The notes under the pieces were generated by a model that saw nothing but the letters and a program-made list of their open reading frames with translations, made no database searches and was not told the origin of the DNA. Below, in pieces: positions 32,001 to 40,824 of a stretch of 64,000 nucleotides of DNA. The stretch is from Nitzschia sp. DOCU1 (taxonomy: Eukaryota; Bacillariophyta; Bacillariophyceae; Bacillariales; Bacillariaceae). The translations under genes and the position numbers were made by a program. Each line of letters opens with the position of its first letter. Position 1 is the stretch's first letter. The DNA is taken from assembly GCA_951394045.1 (NCBI GenBank), contig OX595995.1:1674001-1738000 (forward strand), given 5' to 3'.

Positions 32001-33138
32001 GAGAGAGAGCAGAGTCAGGAACAATGGATTCCGGGAATCCAACGGTGCGAAAAACCTTGTCCAAAGTAGTGTGAACTTCGGATTCCTTGGGAAGTGGGAA
32101 ACCGGCTACCCACTGAAATGGCGTCGAATAGACTGCCATGCACGTATTGCCCTCCAGTGACTTTGCGGGGCCAAATTTCACATCGACAAACAGTTTGCTT
32201 CGTAGCCTTCTGTATCGTAGCGCATACTCTGTTGGCCGAAATAATCGGTCCCCTGAAACACGGCTCCAATCTCTCACAGCTCGTTGTGTTGTCTTCGTCA
32301 AAGTTCGTTGCGCTGCCTCCAGACTTATCCGCCATCGTCGCGCTAACTGGTCGGCAGTCACAAGTGTAGTTCTTGCCGCCGTTTTCATCGCAGATAGCGT
32401 AACCATAACTCTGTCCCCTAAAGCGGTGGCAAGAGCAAGGTTGTGAAAAGCAGAGCAGATACGTTCCTCGGCCTGTAGGAAAGAAGAAAGAGAAAACAAT
32501 TGTGTTGCACTTGTAGCCGAGATCGTGTTGAAATATGAATCGCCACCGACTTGTCGCCGAAGATGCTCTTCCACGAGATTCGAGTTTGAATCTGATGGCC
32601 TCCATTCCAACTCGCTGGTCATACGGACATGTGTGTAGTTGATGGGATCAGTAGCCTCGGCACGAGTCGGCTTCCTGACATGGAAATATGAAAATGGTTT
32701 GTCGTATTGTAGCGGTATGTGTAGACCGCTCTTGGGGTCCAAAATACTGTGATCAGTAGCTGCACGTTTATCCGGTGGGATTCGTTGCAAAGCCACGTCA
32801 TTTACAATGATTTGGTTTTCCCTCAATTGGTCGGGACACAACAAATGACAAGACATATTAGGCAAAACGAGTGCATGATCGAAAAGAAGAATGTAAGTGT
32901 GCATAGTTACCGGGCAATCATATGCCACGGCCACGAGGGCCTCGGTAACATTTCTGATCGGCTCCATACTGTCATGAAAGCCACTGACGTTGATGTTGGT
33001 GTTGTAGGTGTGAAGGACAAAACAATGTTCGAGAGAGAATGCGCATGTGTCAGCATGCGAATCCAGTTCGCAGCGTGAGACAGTGGTGTGAGATGAATAA
33101 GAAGCAACAACCCGCCGTAGCCAGGATATGCCACGGCA
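29023..33138 (-). CDS. Copia POL: protease, integrase, reverse transcriptase, RNase H
   Basis: The frame is open from directly after the GAG stop (33138) to 29023, 1,371 codons plus stop; its first ATG is 32967, downstream of the protease active site. Protease: C-ELDSHADTC (33040-33070) at residue about 25. Integrase: Asp in LFVDVKFG, Asp in IVPDSALS and Glu in NQSQAENAIRE; I see no HHCC zinc finger upstream, only LARRWRISLEAAQRTL. Reverse transcriptase: ARICARGDQ, YASVV, DIAGAYLNA, KALYGLKSAG and YTDD (about 30090). RNase H: FVDASHAAN, SSFGSEFMALK, VDNMSV, then KANLADMLTK. Because the only ATG lies after the active-site Asp, expression probably depends on readthrough from GAG. Confidence 0.92.
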   Translation of the reverse strand, partial: CRGISWLRRVVASYSSHTTVSRCELDSHADTCAFSLEHCFVLHTYNTNINVSGFHDSMEPIRNVTEALVAVAYDCPVTMHTYILLFDHALVLPNMSCHLLCPDQLRENQIIVNDVALQRIPPDKRAATDHSILDPKSGLHIPLQYDKPFSYFHVRKPTRAEATDPINYTHVRMTSELEWRPSDSNSNLVEEHLRRQVGGDSYFNTISATSATQLFSLSSFLQAEERICSAFHNLALATALGDRVMVTLSAMKTAARTTLVTADQLARRWRISLEAAQRTLTKTTQRAVRDWSRVSGDRLFRPTEYALRYRRLRSKLFVDVKFGPAKSLEGNTCMAVYSTPFQWVAGFPLPKESEVHTTLDKVFRTVGFPESIVPDSALSLTKGEFLKRCQRAQVPVLPVEPYRHNQSQAENAIREVSRLYERTMLARNVPACLWDRCYATCAEQRSHTALGHPEQNGECAATIAAGDTADISHLINFAFYDWCWARSPRESSQPQKQLCRWLGPSFDVPDVLCQAVLTSNGSILHRSSVVPLSQEEVQNEDIKRMKKEFTDKLAAKLGERIKGIDLKPDDGDKRFIRAEDNVPTFVPYEDDETNEVDEQDKDFVPPLFDEEEKPLEYDHYVSTKIRKATGDGNNVLTGVVRGRKRDSQGNFIGHFHENPLLDTAQYEVVWTNGDVECVTANQIVESIMASVDDEGYSVAFVKEFVDHRCDGTALKADDGFIEQGGQRIPKRTTKGWSICAELNDGSTMWFPLRDAKEAYPVQLAEYAVANKLVSEPAFAWWVPFTLKKRDSVLKAVKRRAVRRKNEKFGIEVPGPMDVARALEIDRETGTQHWANAMAKEVKTVIPALKVLDSEEKVPVGSQLIDLMVVFDVKMDLTRKARICARGDQTEPPSSVTYASVVTRESIRLAFLLASLNNLSVLSADIAGAYLNAPCAERVHTILGPEFGALQGKTAVIVKALYGLKSAGFSWRSYCAKTLREELGFTPCRADMDVWFREAVKPNGEKYYEYLLVYTDDLLAISTDPKCILDDLNTRFLLKEDSIGEPTRYLGATISKFWIDGDPMPKWAIGSGDYIKEAIRVIKSRLSQMELELKSGACAPFPSGYKPELDVTPLLNDEGATFYMQCVGILRWIVELGRIDICTETSMLAAYNACPRDGHLKAALHVFAYLSNHERSNLVMDDGYPDHLPELQKHEWKEFYPWATDDWPPDAPTPLGKHVVIVMFVDASHAANVVTRQSRTGVLIWVNRAPIVWYSKKQNSIETSSFGSEFMALKTGVELLEALRYKLRMLGVPIDGYAHVFVDNMSVVSNTSVPESTLKKKSNSIAYHYVRSKAAADILRIGYVNTKANLADMLTKVQNGAERKELARQVLF

Positions 33139-34605
33139 TCAATCCTTCTTTCGTCGAGTCATAGAAGCGGCAACATGACTGTTGTCGACGCTCATTGATG
33201 ACGTCTCACTCTGGGCGCTCGTGGACACCGTCGTTGGCGTTTCCTCCGACTTAGCACTCGACACGTTGCGGTTTCCCGACTTGCGTTTTAGATCCATAAC
33301 ATAGTCTTTCTCCTCCTTTGTAAAAGTATTCCAGATAGCAAAGGGGTACGAGCCATTGTTGAGTAGGTGACCTGATTCGGAAAATCTTCCTCCGCCGCCA
33401 CCTCCACGTCCTCGGCCTCGACCACCTCTACCACCACCTCTTCCAAAACCTCGTCCGCGGCCTCTTACACCGCGACCTCGTCCACCTCGTCCATCACCGC
33501 CCGAACTAGTGGTGCTCGAAATATTCCTCGGGGCTGAAGATTTTACCATACTCTCAGCTGCATCAAGCTGGCCTCCAAGATAATCGATGGTCTGTTGATA
33601 ATTCGTCAACAGCGTAGCATTCGAGAAAACAACTCCCTTCGCAACAGCAAGGCGCTCGTCAGTGATACGGGACAACAAGTTTCGTACCTTGGCCTCATCC
33701 GTGCGGCCTTCTCCATAAGCTTCCAAGTCGGCAAAAGCACTCTTATGGCGGGCAATGAAGCCGTCCCACTGGAAGTTCCGAGCCTTGCCGTTCCAGAAGA
33801 TAGTGTTCAATGTATTCTCCGCCTTATTCTTCACTTGACTGATATGCGAGGCACCCGCGTACTGTGCTTTGAAAGATAAATACGCTCCACGGCCATCTTT
33901 GGTACGATCAAACTGTTTTACAAATGCCCACGCATCGGTGCCATGGGTAACATGACGCATAAGTGTGAAAACCGCTTCGTTGTCGATCTGGTACGGGTCC
34001 CCAGTGTGGTGAGCGCGACGAATCAATTCGGAACGAAAGGTGGGATTCCCAAAACCGGGATCGGTAACAGGCAGCTCCACTTCGGCACGGACGATGTACT
34101 CCAGAGGAGTCCCCTCGATACCGTAGGAAGAGCCGATCCAAGATTCGATATCCTCAATAGTTTCTCGCGACTTTTTACCCGTAGTAAACTTCTCCGGTAG
34201 AGCGGGGTTGCCGTCTTTCCTAATCCTATCAAGATCCACCTTAAACTTCCACAACCTGGTCAAACGACCAAGCGAAGCCTCCGCAACAACAAACTCCCTC
34301 TGGACAGTCTCCATGTAGCGCATGTAGTAGGCCAACTGACGGAAGCGTTTCTGCTGATTGGTCCCCATAAAAGTACCGGGGTTGTTAATTTCCTGGTTGT
34401 TGTTGTTGAGTATGGTACCGCCAGGACGGCGGATGGCGGAAAACAAAGCGTCCAACTCGTCCTCATCAACGATACCTTTGACATCGTCAAACTTCGAATA
34501 ACCCTGCCAGGACAACGCCTCGACGATCTCTGGGTCAAACGCAAGTACGTTTCCCAGGTAATCAGCAAACTCCTGGACAGCAGGATCAGCAGCAGCGGCA
34601 GCCAT
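33139..34605 (-). CDS. Copia GAG, Gly/Arg-rich, ending in UGA
   Basis: 488 aa from ATG 34605. The N-terminal two-thirds is helical and acidic/basic mixed, consistent with a capsid (RFRQLAYYMRYMETVQREF, TLMRHVTHGTDAWAFVKQFD). Residues about 370-410 form a dense RGG/GRG tract, followed by a region resembling the FxxWNTFTKEEKDYVMDLKR segment seen in diatom copia GAGs. There is no CCHC zinc knuckle, so the RGG tract may carry nucleic-acid binding (inference). The stop at 33139-33141 is a single UGA with POL continuing in the same frame. Confidence 0.85.
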   Translation of the reverse strand: MAAAAADPAVQEFADYLGNVLAFDPEIVEALSWQGYSKFDDVKGIVDEDELDALFSAIRRPGGTILNNNNQEINNPGTFMGTNQQKRFRQLAYYMRYMETVQREFVVAEASLGRLTRLWKFKVDLDRIRKDGNPALPEKFTTGKKSRETIEDIESWIGSSYGIEGTPLEYIVRAEVELPVTDPGFGNPTFRSELIRRAHHTGDPYQIDNEAVFTLMRHVTHGTDAWAFVKQFDRTKDGRGAYLSFKAQYAGASHISQVKNKAENTLNTIFWNGKARNFQWDGFIARHKSAFADLEAYGEGRTDEAKVRNLLSRITDERLAVAKGVVFSNATLLTNYQQTIDYLGGQLDAAESMVKSSAPRNISSTTSSGGDGRGGRGRGVRGRGRGFGRGGGRGGRGRGRGGGGGGRFSESGHLLNNGSYPFAIWNTFTKEEKDYVMDLKRKSGNRNVSSAKSEETPTTVSTSAQSETSSMSVDNSHVAASMTRRKKD

Positions 34606-35194
34606 CGCAACGGAAACGGAACAAGATAAAGCAACAAGTTGTCAAGAAAACAAAAGTCTCGGTGTGAGGGAACACAAAACATCATTCCAGAGGCGCATCG
34701 GAAGCATCCCGAAACATCGATCCGAGATGTAGGCCATTTGCATTGGAATGCAGCACATCCTTTTGGAATTTCCTTTTCATGTTCAGGACATCTGATTGGG
34801 TTAAAGGGTAAGAAATGAGGTGACACGTCGTCAATTGTATATGCCCATCAAGGCGAAGACATATGCTCCGTCTGACGTGGTCGATTTTATTTATATGGGT
34901 TTCTCCGTTTCAAGACCTTCATTGCCATACATGACGCCGGAGAAAACCCGTGCTGCCGTGCACCGAGCATAGTGCGTTTGTGGGTGCGTCCACCCGTGTG
35001 GCGAGATGGCTGCGCGTGCCCGAAGCGAGCAACGCCAGCTGAATCGTCGTTTCGCGATGCTCGACACGAAACATGGTTGACGACCATGAGCCTCTTTCTT
35101 TTCGCTCTTTCGCCAACTCTCCCTTCATCAATCGAAGAGCCAGGTATTGTCGACACCTCCCCAGGTGTTGTAGATAGCTTTGGGTCTGATAAAC

Positions 35195-35349
35195 CGAGAA
35201 ATCACCGAGTGAGTGGCGCGGATCCACTCGACAAAGTAGTAACATGTAATAAGATCATCAACATAAAATATTATGGCATTACCGCGCGGGATACGAACAC
35301 CCGGCTTGACTACTTAGACTAAACCATGCCACTTCTTCGGGGAAATAAC
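35195..35349 (-). repeat. 5' LTR of the copia element
   Basis: Identical to 28685-28839. Being upstream of GAG on the minus strand, it should hold the element's promoter. It is 487 bp from the start of the MATE gene, which points the other way. Confidence 0.85.
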
Positions 35350-35354
35350 GAGAA
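35350..35354. repeat. Target-site duplication, right copy (GAGAA)
   Basis: Matches 28680-28684, fixing the element ends. Confidence 0.7.
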
Positions 35355-35836
35355 AGCGATGTCGGTGCGAGAAAAAACCGCGCCCGCGCCTTTTGTCTGA
35401 TGTAGAACGTTGGCGGACGGAATCTTTTGACGGTCGAATGTGATGGTGACGTCATAAAATGAGTATTAGTCGAACGTTGACGGGCACAATTTATGATCGA
35501 ATGTGTCGTTTCATGACGTGGTCCCTCGCCCAATAAGAAGCGAAGACAGACCTCAAAGTACGTGGTCTCTCCATGTTTTTCGCCGTGGCGGCAAAAAACA
35601 GATTGCACATTGCAATTCATTGGGTTAACGACGGCGACGACAATTACCTCTGCCTGGTGCCAAAGAAAACATTGACGACGTGGTGGTGCTGTTGTTGTTG
35701 TTATTGTCGTATTGACCGTAGCTACAGCTATCTACGGCACATTAGCAACAGAACTGCTAGTACTACCAGTACCTCTGCTATTCATATTGCTGAGAATATC
35801 ATCCGCTGAAGAGGCCTGAGTCGAATCGTCGTCAGG
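35355..35836. promoter_or_regulatory. Remaining part of the divergent TPT/MATE intergenic region
   Basis: 482 bp with no ORF of interest. Before insertion it was joined to the DNA left of 28680, so about 600 bp separated the two divergent start codons. Confidence 0.4.
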
Positions 35837-37930
35837 ATGATGAAGAACAGGCCGCCCTTTGCTGCGACCGCCGCCATGGTTTGGTTGTTTTGGTCTTGTA
35901 TGATCGTGTGGAGTAACAATCCAGCACTTGGGTTTACTTCTTCCTTATCATCGTCATCATCAAGATCATTATCAGCATCTACAACAAGAACGATACGACA
36001 TGATTCCTCAGTCTCACCCCTTTCAACTGCCAGAACGACACATCGACGAGTACGACAACTCGAAGAATCCTTTCGGTTATGGAACGCGGACGCGGACGAA
36101 GACGGTACTACTAACCGTGCAGGCAGCAATAATACAACGACAATAAGGACGGCTATTGCATCTGAAGCAAACACTCCTGGGGCGGCACAACTGCAAGAAA
36201 ATGCATCGCCCCCATTATCGGCTGGAGCAGCCGCCGCTACTACTATTGCCATGAGCAACTCGACTATTCCTCCTTCCACGATTCCTTCGTATCGGACACT
36301 CATGGTATTTACACTTACGACCATTCTCATTTGGATTTCGGAACCTTTGCTGAGTTTGGTCGATACAACCATTGTGGGCATGACGGCGACAGCTTCCAAA
36401 GGAGCGTCGACCGTGGTACAAATTGCCGCCTTGGGACCTGCCACGACGCTGTATGATAGTGCTATCTATGCCACGTATTTCTTGGCGATTGCTACTACCA
36501 ATTTGATTTCACCGGCCATGGCCGCTCGGGACTGGAAAGCCTTGCGCAAGGCCACATCACATCTCATGGGATTAGCCTTGGTATTTGGTTCCATGGTGAC
36601 GTTAATATGTTTTACTATGGGACGACAATTCATTTCCAACATGGTATTGGGTGGGGGTGGCGCTGTGGTTGGAAGGGATCCACAAGCCTTGTTGATTGTA
36701 CCCTTGGCGACCAGTTATGCATGGATTCGAGCTGTGGTAGCACCCTTTAGCGTGGTGGATTTTGTCGCTCAGTCGTTTTGTTTGGCCACGCTGGATACCA
36801 AAACACCCGCCATGGCAGTCGCCTTGGCTTCCGTGGTAAATATCGTGGGAGATTTGTTATTAGCACCGCGATGGGGCATTCAAGGGGCAGCTGTTGCCAC
36901 GGCCATGGCCACCATTTCAAGTTGTCTCGTGTTGGTGCGACGCGTTTGGAAACGAACACGAGAATGGAAAGGCTATCAAGAACAAGAAGAAAACATGAAG
37001 AAATCCCTAACGACTCAAGTCGTCAATGGTTCGATTGAAATCAATACGGATTCAAAGACGCAGCAACAAGTGGGCGCACACAGCAACAGTGTCAACATCA
37101 CAGCACCCACCTCCGCCACCAACAAGACCAAGGCTCTTACTCAAGACGTTGATGATGATACCGACGAAGTCATTCCCTTCTTTTCGATACCCAACCGCAA
37201 ATCTTTGGTTGAGTTGTTCAAACTTGCGGGTCCCATCTTTTGTGTCATGATGGCCAAGATTGCTTGTTATAGTATTCTGACTGTCCGAGCGACACACTTT
37301 GGAATTTTGCCATTGGCAACTCATAATATCATGATGCGAGTCTTTTTCTTTTTTGCCTGCTTTGGAGACTCTCTCAGTCAAGCGACACAAACCTTTGTTC
37401 CACAAATTACACCCGGCAAGGAACGCCGCCAACTCTTTCAACGTTTGGCCTTGGTGAGTGCTGGTGTTGGATTGTTCATTTCCAATGCCTCCAAATGGAT
37501 ATTGAGTTCGAAATGGAGTTCCTGGTTGACCAAGGATGTGGTCATTTTGGAACAAATGAGACTGTATGCTCCCTATGTCGGAGCCGCCATTTTCTTGCAT
37601 CCTTTTATAATGTTATTGGAAGGTTCCATTTTGGCCAAGCGAGATTTGGGATATTTAGTTGGAATGTACGTGTTGACCACAATTTTGCACATGGGACTCG
37701 TCTTTTATTCCACGGGCAGTTTCGAGGCACTATGGCAAGTCTTTCTGATCTTTCAATCCTTGCGATTGGTTCAATTCGCTGGAAGAATGATTTTTCAAAC
37801 AACAAGAACGACAGCTACCAAAGGACGATTCCGATTACTACCGGCGCTAAGAAAATGGAGAATTAAAGGAAGAAGACACGACGACGATGAAAATCAACTT
37901 GCTGCTCCTACTGCCGAGCAATCGTTGTAG
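35837..37930 (+). CDS. MATE-family efflux transporter with a plastid-type presequence
   Basis: 697 aa, single exon, ATG 35837. The N-terminus is a signal peptide (residues 1-32, core AMVWLFWSCMIVW) ending ALG with Phe at position 33 (FTSSLSSSSSRS), then a Ser/Thr/Arg-rich stretch. A Phe at +1 after the signal cleavage is the hallmark of diatom plastid import. The MATE core starts near residue 150: EPLLSLVDTTIVGM, QIAALGPATTLYDSAIY, FLAIATTNLISPAMA, PFSVVDFVAQSFCLATLDTKTPAM, NIVGDLLLAPRWGIQGAAVATA. The second half starts at LVELFKLAGPIFCVMMAKI and includes LATHNIMMRVFFF and GDSLSQATQTFVPQ. A Thr/Asn-rich loop (about 385-445) separates the halves. Plant plastid MATEs of this branch include EDS5-like proteins. 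Substrate unknown. Confidence 0.85.
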   Translation: MMKNRPPFAATAAMVWLFWSCMIVWSNNPALGFTSSLSSSSSRSLSASTTRTIRHDSSVSPLSTARTTHRRVRQLEESFRLWNADADEDGTTNRAGSNNTTTIRTAIASEANTPGAAQLQENASPPLSAGAAAATTIAMSNSTIPPSTIPSYRTLMVFTLTTILIWISEPLLSLVDTTIVGMTATASKGASTVVQIAALGPATTLYDSAIYATYFLAIATTNLISPAMAARDWKALRKATSHLMGLALVFGSMVTLICFTMGRQFISNMVLGGGGAVVGRDPQALLIVPLATSYAWIRAVVAPFSVVDFVAQSFCLATLDTKTPAMAVALASVVNIVGDLLLAPRWGIQGAAVATAMATISSCLVLVRRVWKRTREWKGYQEQEENMKKSLTTQVVNGSIEINTDSKTQQQVGAHSNSVNITAPTSATNKTKALTQDVDDDTDEVIPFFSIPNRKSLVELFKLAGPIFCVMMAKIACYSILTVRATHFGILPLATHNIMMRVFFFFACFGDSLSQATQTFVPQITPGKERRQLFQRLALVSAGVGLFISNASKWILSSKWSSWLTKDVVILEQMRLYAPYVGAAIFLHPFIMLLEGSILAKRDLGYLVGMYVLTTILHMGLVFYSTGSFEALWQVFLIFQSLRLVQFAGRMIFQTTRTTATKGRFRLLPALRKWRIKGRRHDDDENQLAAPTAEQSL

Positions 37931-38029
37931 ATGCCACGACGACGTTGTCGCCAATTGAAAGACTACAGCATCGAGCGAAGCAATATGATCCAGCGCCTTA
38001 AAACTCTTTGTACTCTAACGCGAACAGAA

Positions 38030-40130
38030 TGCGTTCCGAGTAGCCTTGGTTTCGGGGGACAGCTGGTCTAATAACTAGCACTACTACTATGGTTGGGAGT
38101 GCTAGAGTAGAGAATCAAAAGTAAAAGGGCAAAACGTGCCAGCCTCCGTTCGGTCGGTCCAGTCAAACCACCGGCGGTCCGTCCTCTGGTACAGAAATTT
38201 GTTGCTGAGGGAGCTGAGCAGTGGCCTGGGCATTCAATTGGTTTGTGAAGAGCTTCACAGCAAGGCTAAAAGGAAGGATCGTACGAATCTCGTCGAGGGC
38301 TTGATCGGCTCGGAGAATTTCTCCCTTCCGATACCATGAATCAAAGGACGATTTCCGCAACTTAGTCGAGCTTCCGGAGATGAAGTCGAGTCTAATTGCT
38401 ACTGTCCCATCGGTTCGATCATTGTACAACCCGATTTCGATACCGTCTCATTTTTGGAATCGTTTGTGAGAGAGTTGGCCAAGCTCGACAACGAAACGAC
38501 AATTATTGCGGACTCTGCTCTATTTGGTGTGCGTCAAGTTACTTGCGCGGAGGAAACAACTTTCACGTCGGAGCTGATTTTTGACTTTTCCGCCTTCGAA
38601 TGGGTCCTTGGGTCTCTTTCTGACGTGCAAGGTCTCGGAGACGAGGTTGCCGCAATCTACAATTCCCTGGTAACAGATGCTTGCGATAAATACTTCCGCC
38701 ACTCCATTACCCTAACATTGGATACGACATCTGTCGTACGGGTAAACCCGACCTTGACTCGACGGGATGAAGAGCTCGGCAAAAGACGGTTGCAACAAGG
38801 TTGTTTCAACTATCAGGCACGGTTCATCGTGTCAGGCCGTTGTAGGGGCTGTTCCACTTTGGGCAACCCAATTCCTGTCTTCGGTCCGAGTATTACCGAT
38901 TCGCGCGACTTGGAAGAGGAAGTTTTGACAATGGCGAAAGATCATGGCGTGCGTTTGTGATTCCACGTCCATCGGCCGGCAAAGCGCTCCAAGTCTCTTG
39001 GATGTACACTTGCGAGCCATCCTACCTCCAAATCTCAAGTATAGTGGCCGACTATTCACTTTTGCCAGACTGCGGTTGGCGAAATATGTCGAGACATGAG
39101 AGCAGGGCTCTGGCAAGGGACAGTATACCAGTCCCGCTCACCATGATCGTTTGGGGCGGCGTATGGGCTGCAGGTAACATGTTGAGTTCTGTGGTCGACG
39201 ATGTTAGTTCGTTTGATGCCGCCGGCAAGGGAGTAGAAGTCCAGACGGAAGGAAAGTACCGCATTCTGTCTGACGCCTCAAGCAGCCCATCTATGTTTCC
39301 ATCCTGTTTTCCCAGCGAGTTCCCAAGTGCATTTCCGTCCGAATTTCCAAGCGCCAACCTCACAAGTGGGTCATGTCCCACTGAGTCACAATTGTGCACT
39401 GGAGACGTTGCCAAGGTCCAAGCTTAGTGTGACCTATTGACGGGTCCTGATGTTTGCTGCTCTGATGATGCAGATTATCCTGCATGTGTATGTGCTGGTG
39501 AAGCCACGATCTTCAAAGGATCGTGTAAGGGCAATGCTGCCTGCCAGTTTGCATCCACAGCTACCTCCATTACTGTAGGTCCCAACTCTTGCAACGGATA
39601 CCTTGTATGCGACGAGATGGGCTATATTTGGAGCAATGATATTTGCGCTCCCATTTCCGCTTCTGCAACCTTCATTTCAATTGGCTCCGGCTCGTGCAAT
39701 GGAGCACGTGCGTGCGGCAACATTGCTCGTGAGAATGGCGATACCGTGTCCGTTGGCGACAATTCCTGCGTTGGCAATTACGCGTGTACAAGTATTGGCT
39801 CATTCGAGGCAACAACCGTATCAATTGGACATGATTCTTGTCTTGGACAAAGGGCGTGCGACAGTGTAGGGTACACGGCGGCCAAATCCGTAACGACTGG
39901 CAACAACGCATGCAACTTGGAGTATTGGTGCCAAAACGTGGGTGAAAACCTGGCCACCAAGGTGGTAATTTCGAATTCGGCGTGCCAATCGAATTGTGCC
40001 ATGATCCCAAACGATTGTCCTGGTTTTGATGCTGACGCTGCCACAACCGTGACGTGCTCCGTCTGCGCTTGTACCCAGGCATGATGGATATAGTAAAATA
40101 ATAATGTGAAATAAAGGTAATAAGATTTCA
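38030..40130 (+). pseudogene. Internally deleted tandem copy of the giant modular secreted protein gene
   Basis: The copy parallels the gene at 40825-48003 in order. 38035-38180 matches its upstream DNA near 40270-40440. 38215-38275 matches 41250-41310. At about 38285 the sequence jumps to match 45806 onward, a loss of some 4.5 kb. It then follows the original with two smaller deletions, near 38940 (about 70 bp) and at 39006 (about 250 bp). Frames 38454-38960 and 38957-40084 differ, and an in-frame TAG at 39425-39427 replaces a sense codon (original RLWCD). The C-terminal Cys-repeat part (39437-40084) is otherwise open. The 3' flank (40085-40130) matches that of the intact gene. It is a non-functional copy at least as a full protein. 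Confidence 0.85.
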
Positions 40131-40132
40131 AT

Positions 40133-40824
40133 CCACGAAATCCAGCCTCTTGAATTTGCTTTTACGCACTCGTCGTGAAACAATGAGGTGTGAGCGTTAT
40201 TATCGCTGTTGTACGCCTGTCTCGTCGTCGTTTTCAGCAGGCCACATCTCATTCAAGGATAATGAGGATTCCGAGTAGCCAGGTTTTCGGGGCTGTTCTT
40301 TTTGAGCAGCTATCTACTGGTACGTAGAGGACAGAAAAGGAGAGTGGCAACGTGCCAAAACTTCCGCTAGTAGTAATAGTAGTAGAGAGATCTCTCCCCA
40401 TCGTCAATTCGGTCGGAATGACTTCAGCAGTCCGTCCAGTCAAACGCAGTTCGGTCTTTTTGATAAAAAAATATGGAGTGAAATGTCAGTCGTGTAAAGC
40501 TGGCATAGACGGGAATGACTTCTTTCGGAACATAAAGACCGGTATCCTAACAGACAGCTGTCACACAAAATAGGATTCCTTAGCGACATTCGTCCCAATC
40601 CCACTCTTTCAATAGCCCTTCTCTGGCGCGCCTGGCGGCTGTTTTGTTCTTTGGCGTTTCGATCAACTCATACAGTGCGCGCGGCGCGGGTCGCCTTTTC
40701 GTCGGAAAACGAGCAGGGAGTAGCATCAAACGCCACTTTTGCTTGCTGATGACCTATCTTTGCTATCACATCTTCGCCACACAATCTCTTGTGGAGCATA
40801 ATCATCACCACTACTATCATCATA
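40133..40824. other. Upstream region of the giant gene
   Basis: No gene; 40270-40440 is duplicated upstream of the pseudogene copy. Confidence 0.5.

Larger units (their letters stand above)
28685..35349 (-). mobile_element. Complete Ty1/copia LTR retrotransposon (diatom CoDi-like)
   Basis: 6,665 bp with identical 155-bp LTRs and a 5-bp GAGAA target duplication. It contains GAG (34605-33139) and POL (to 29023) in one frame, separated by a single UGA. POL order is protease, integrase, reverse transcriptase, RNase H, which is the copia order. All catalytic signatures are present: protease LDSHADT, integrase D-D-E, RT YTDD, and RNase H Asp/Glu. Identical LTRs and intact frames indicate a recent insertion. 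It lies between the divergently transcribed TPT-family and MATE genes. The 5' leader between LTR and GAG is about 590 bp; I found no perfect initiator-Met tRNA primer-binding site next to the 5' LTR. Confidence 0.93.
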
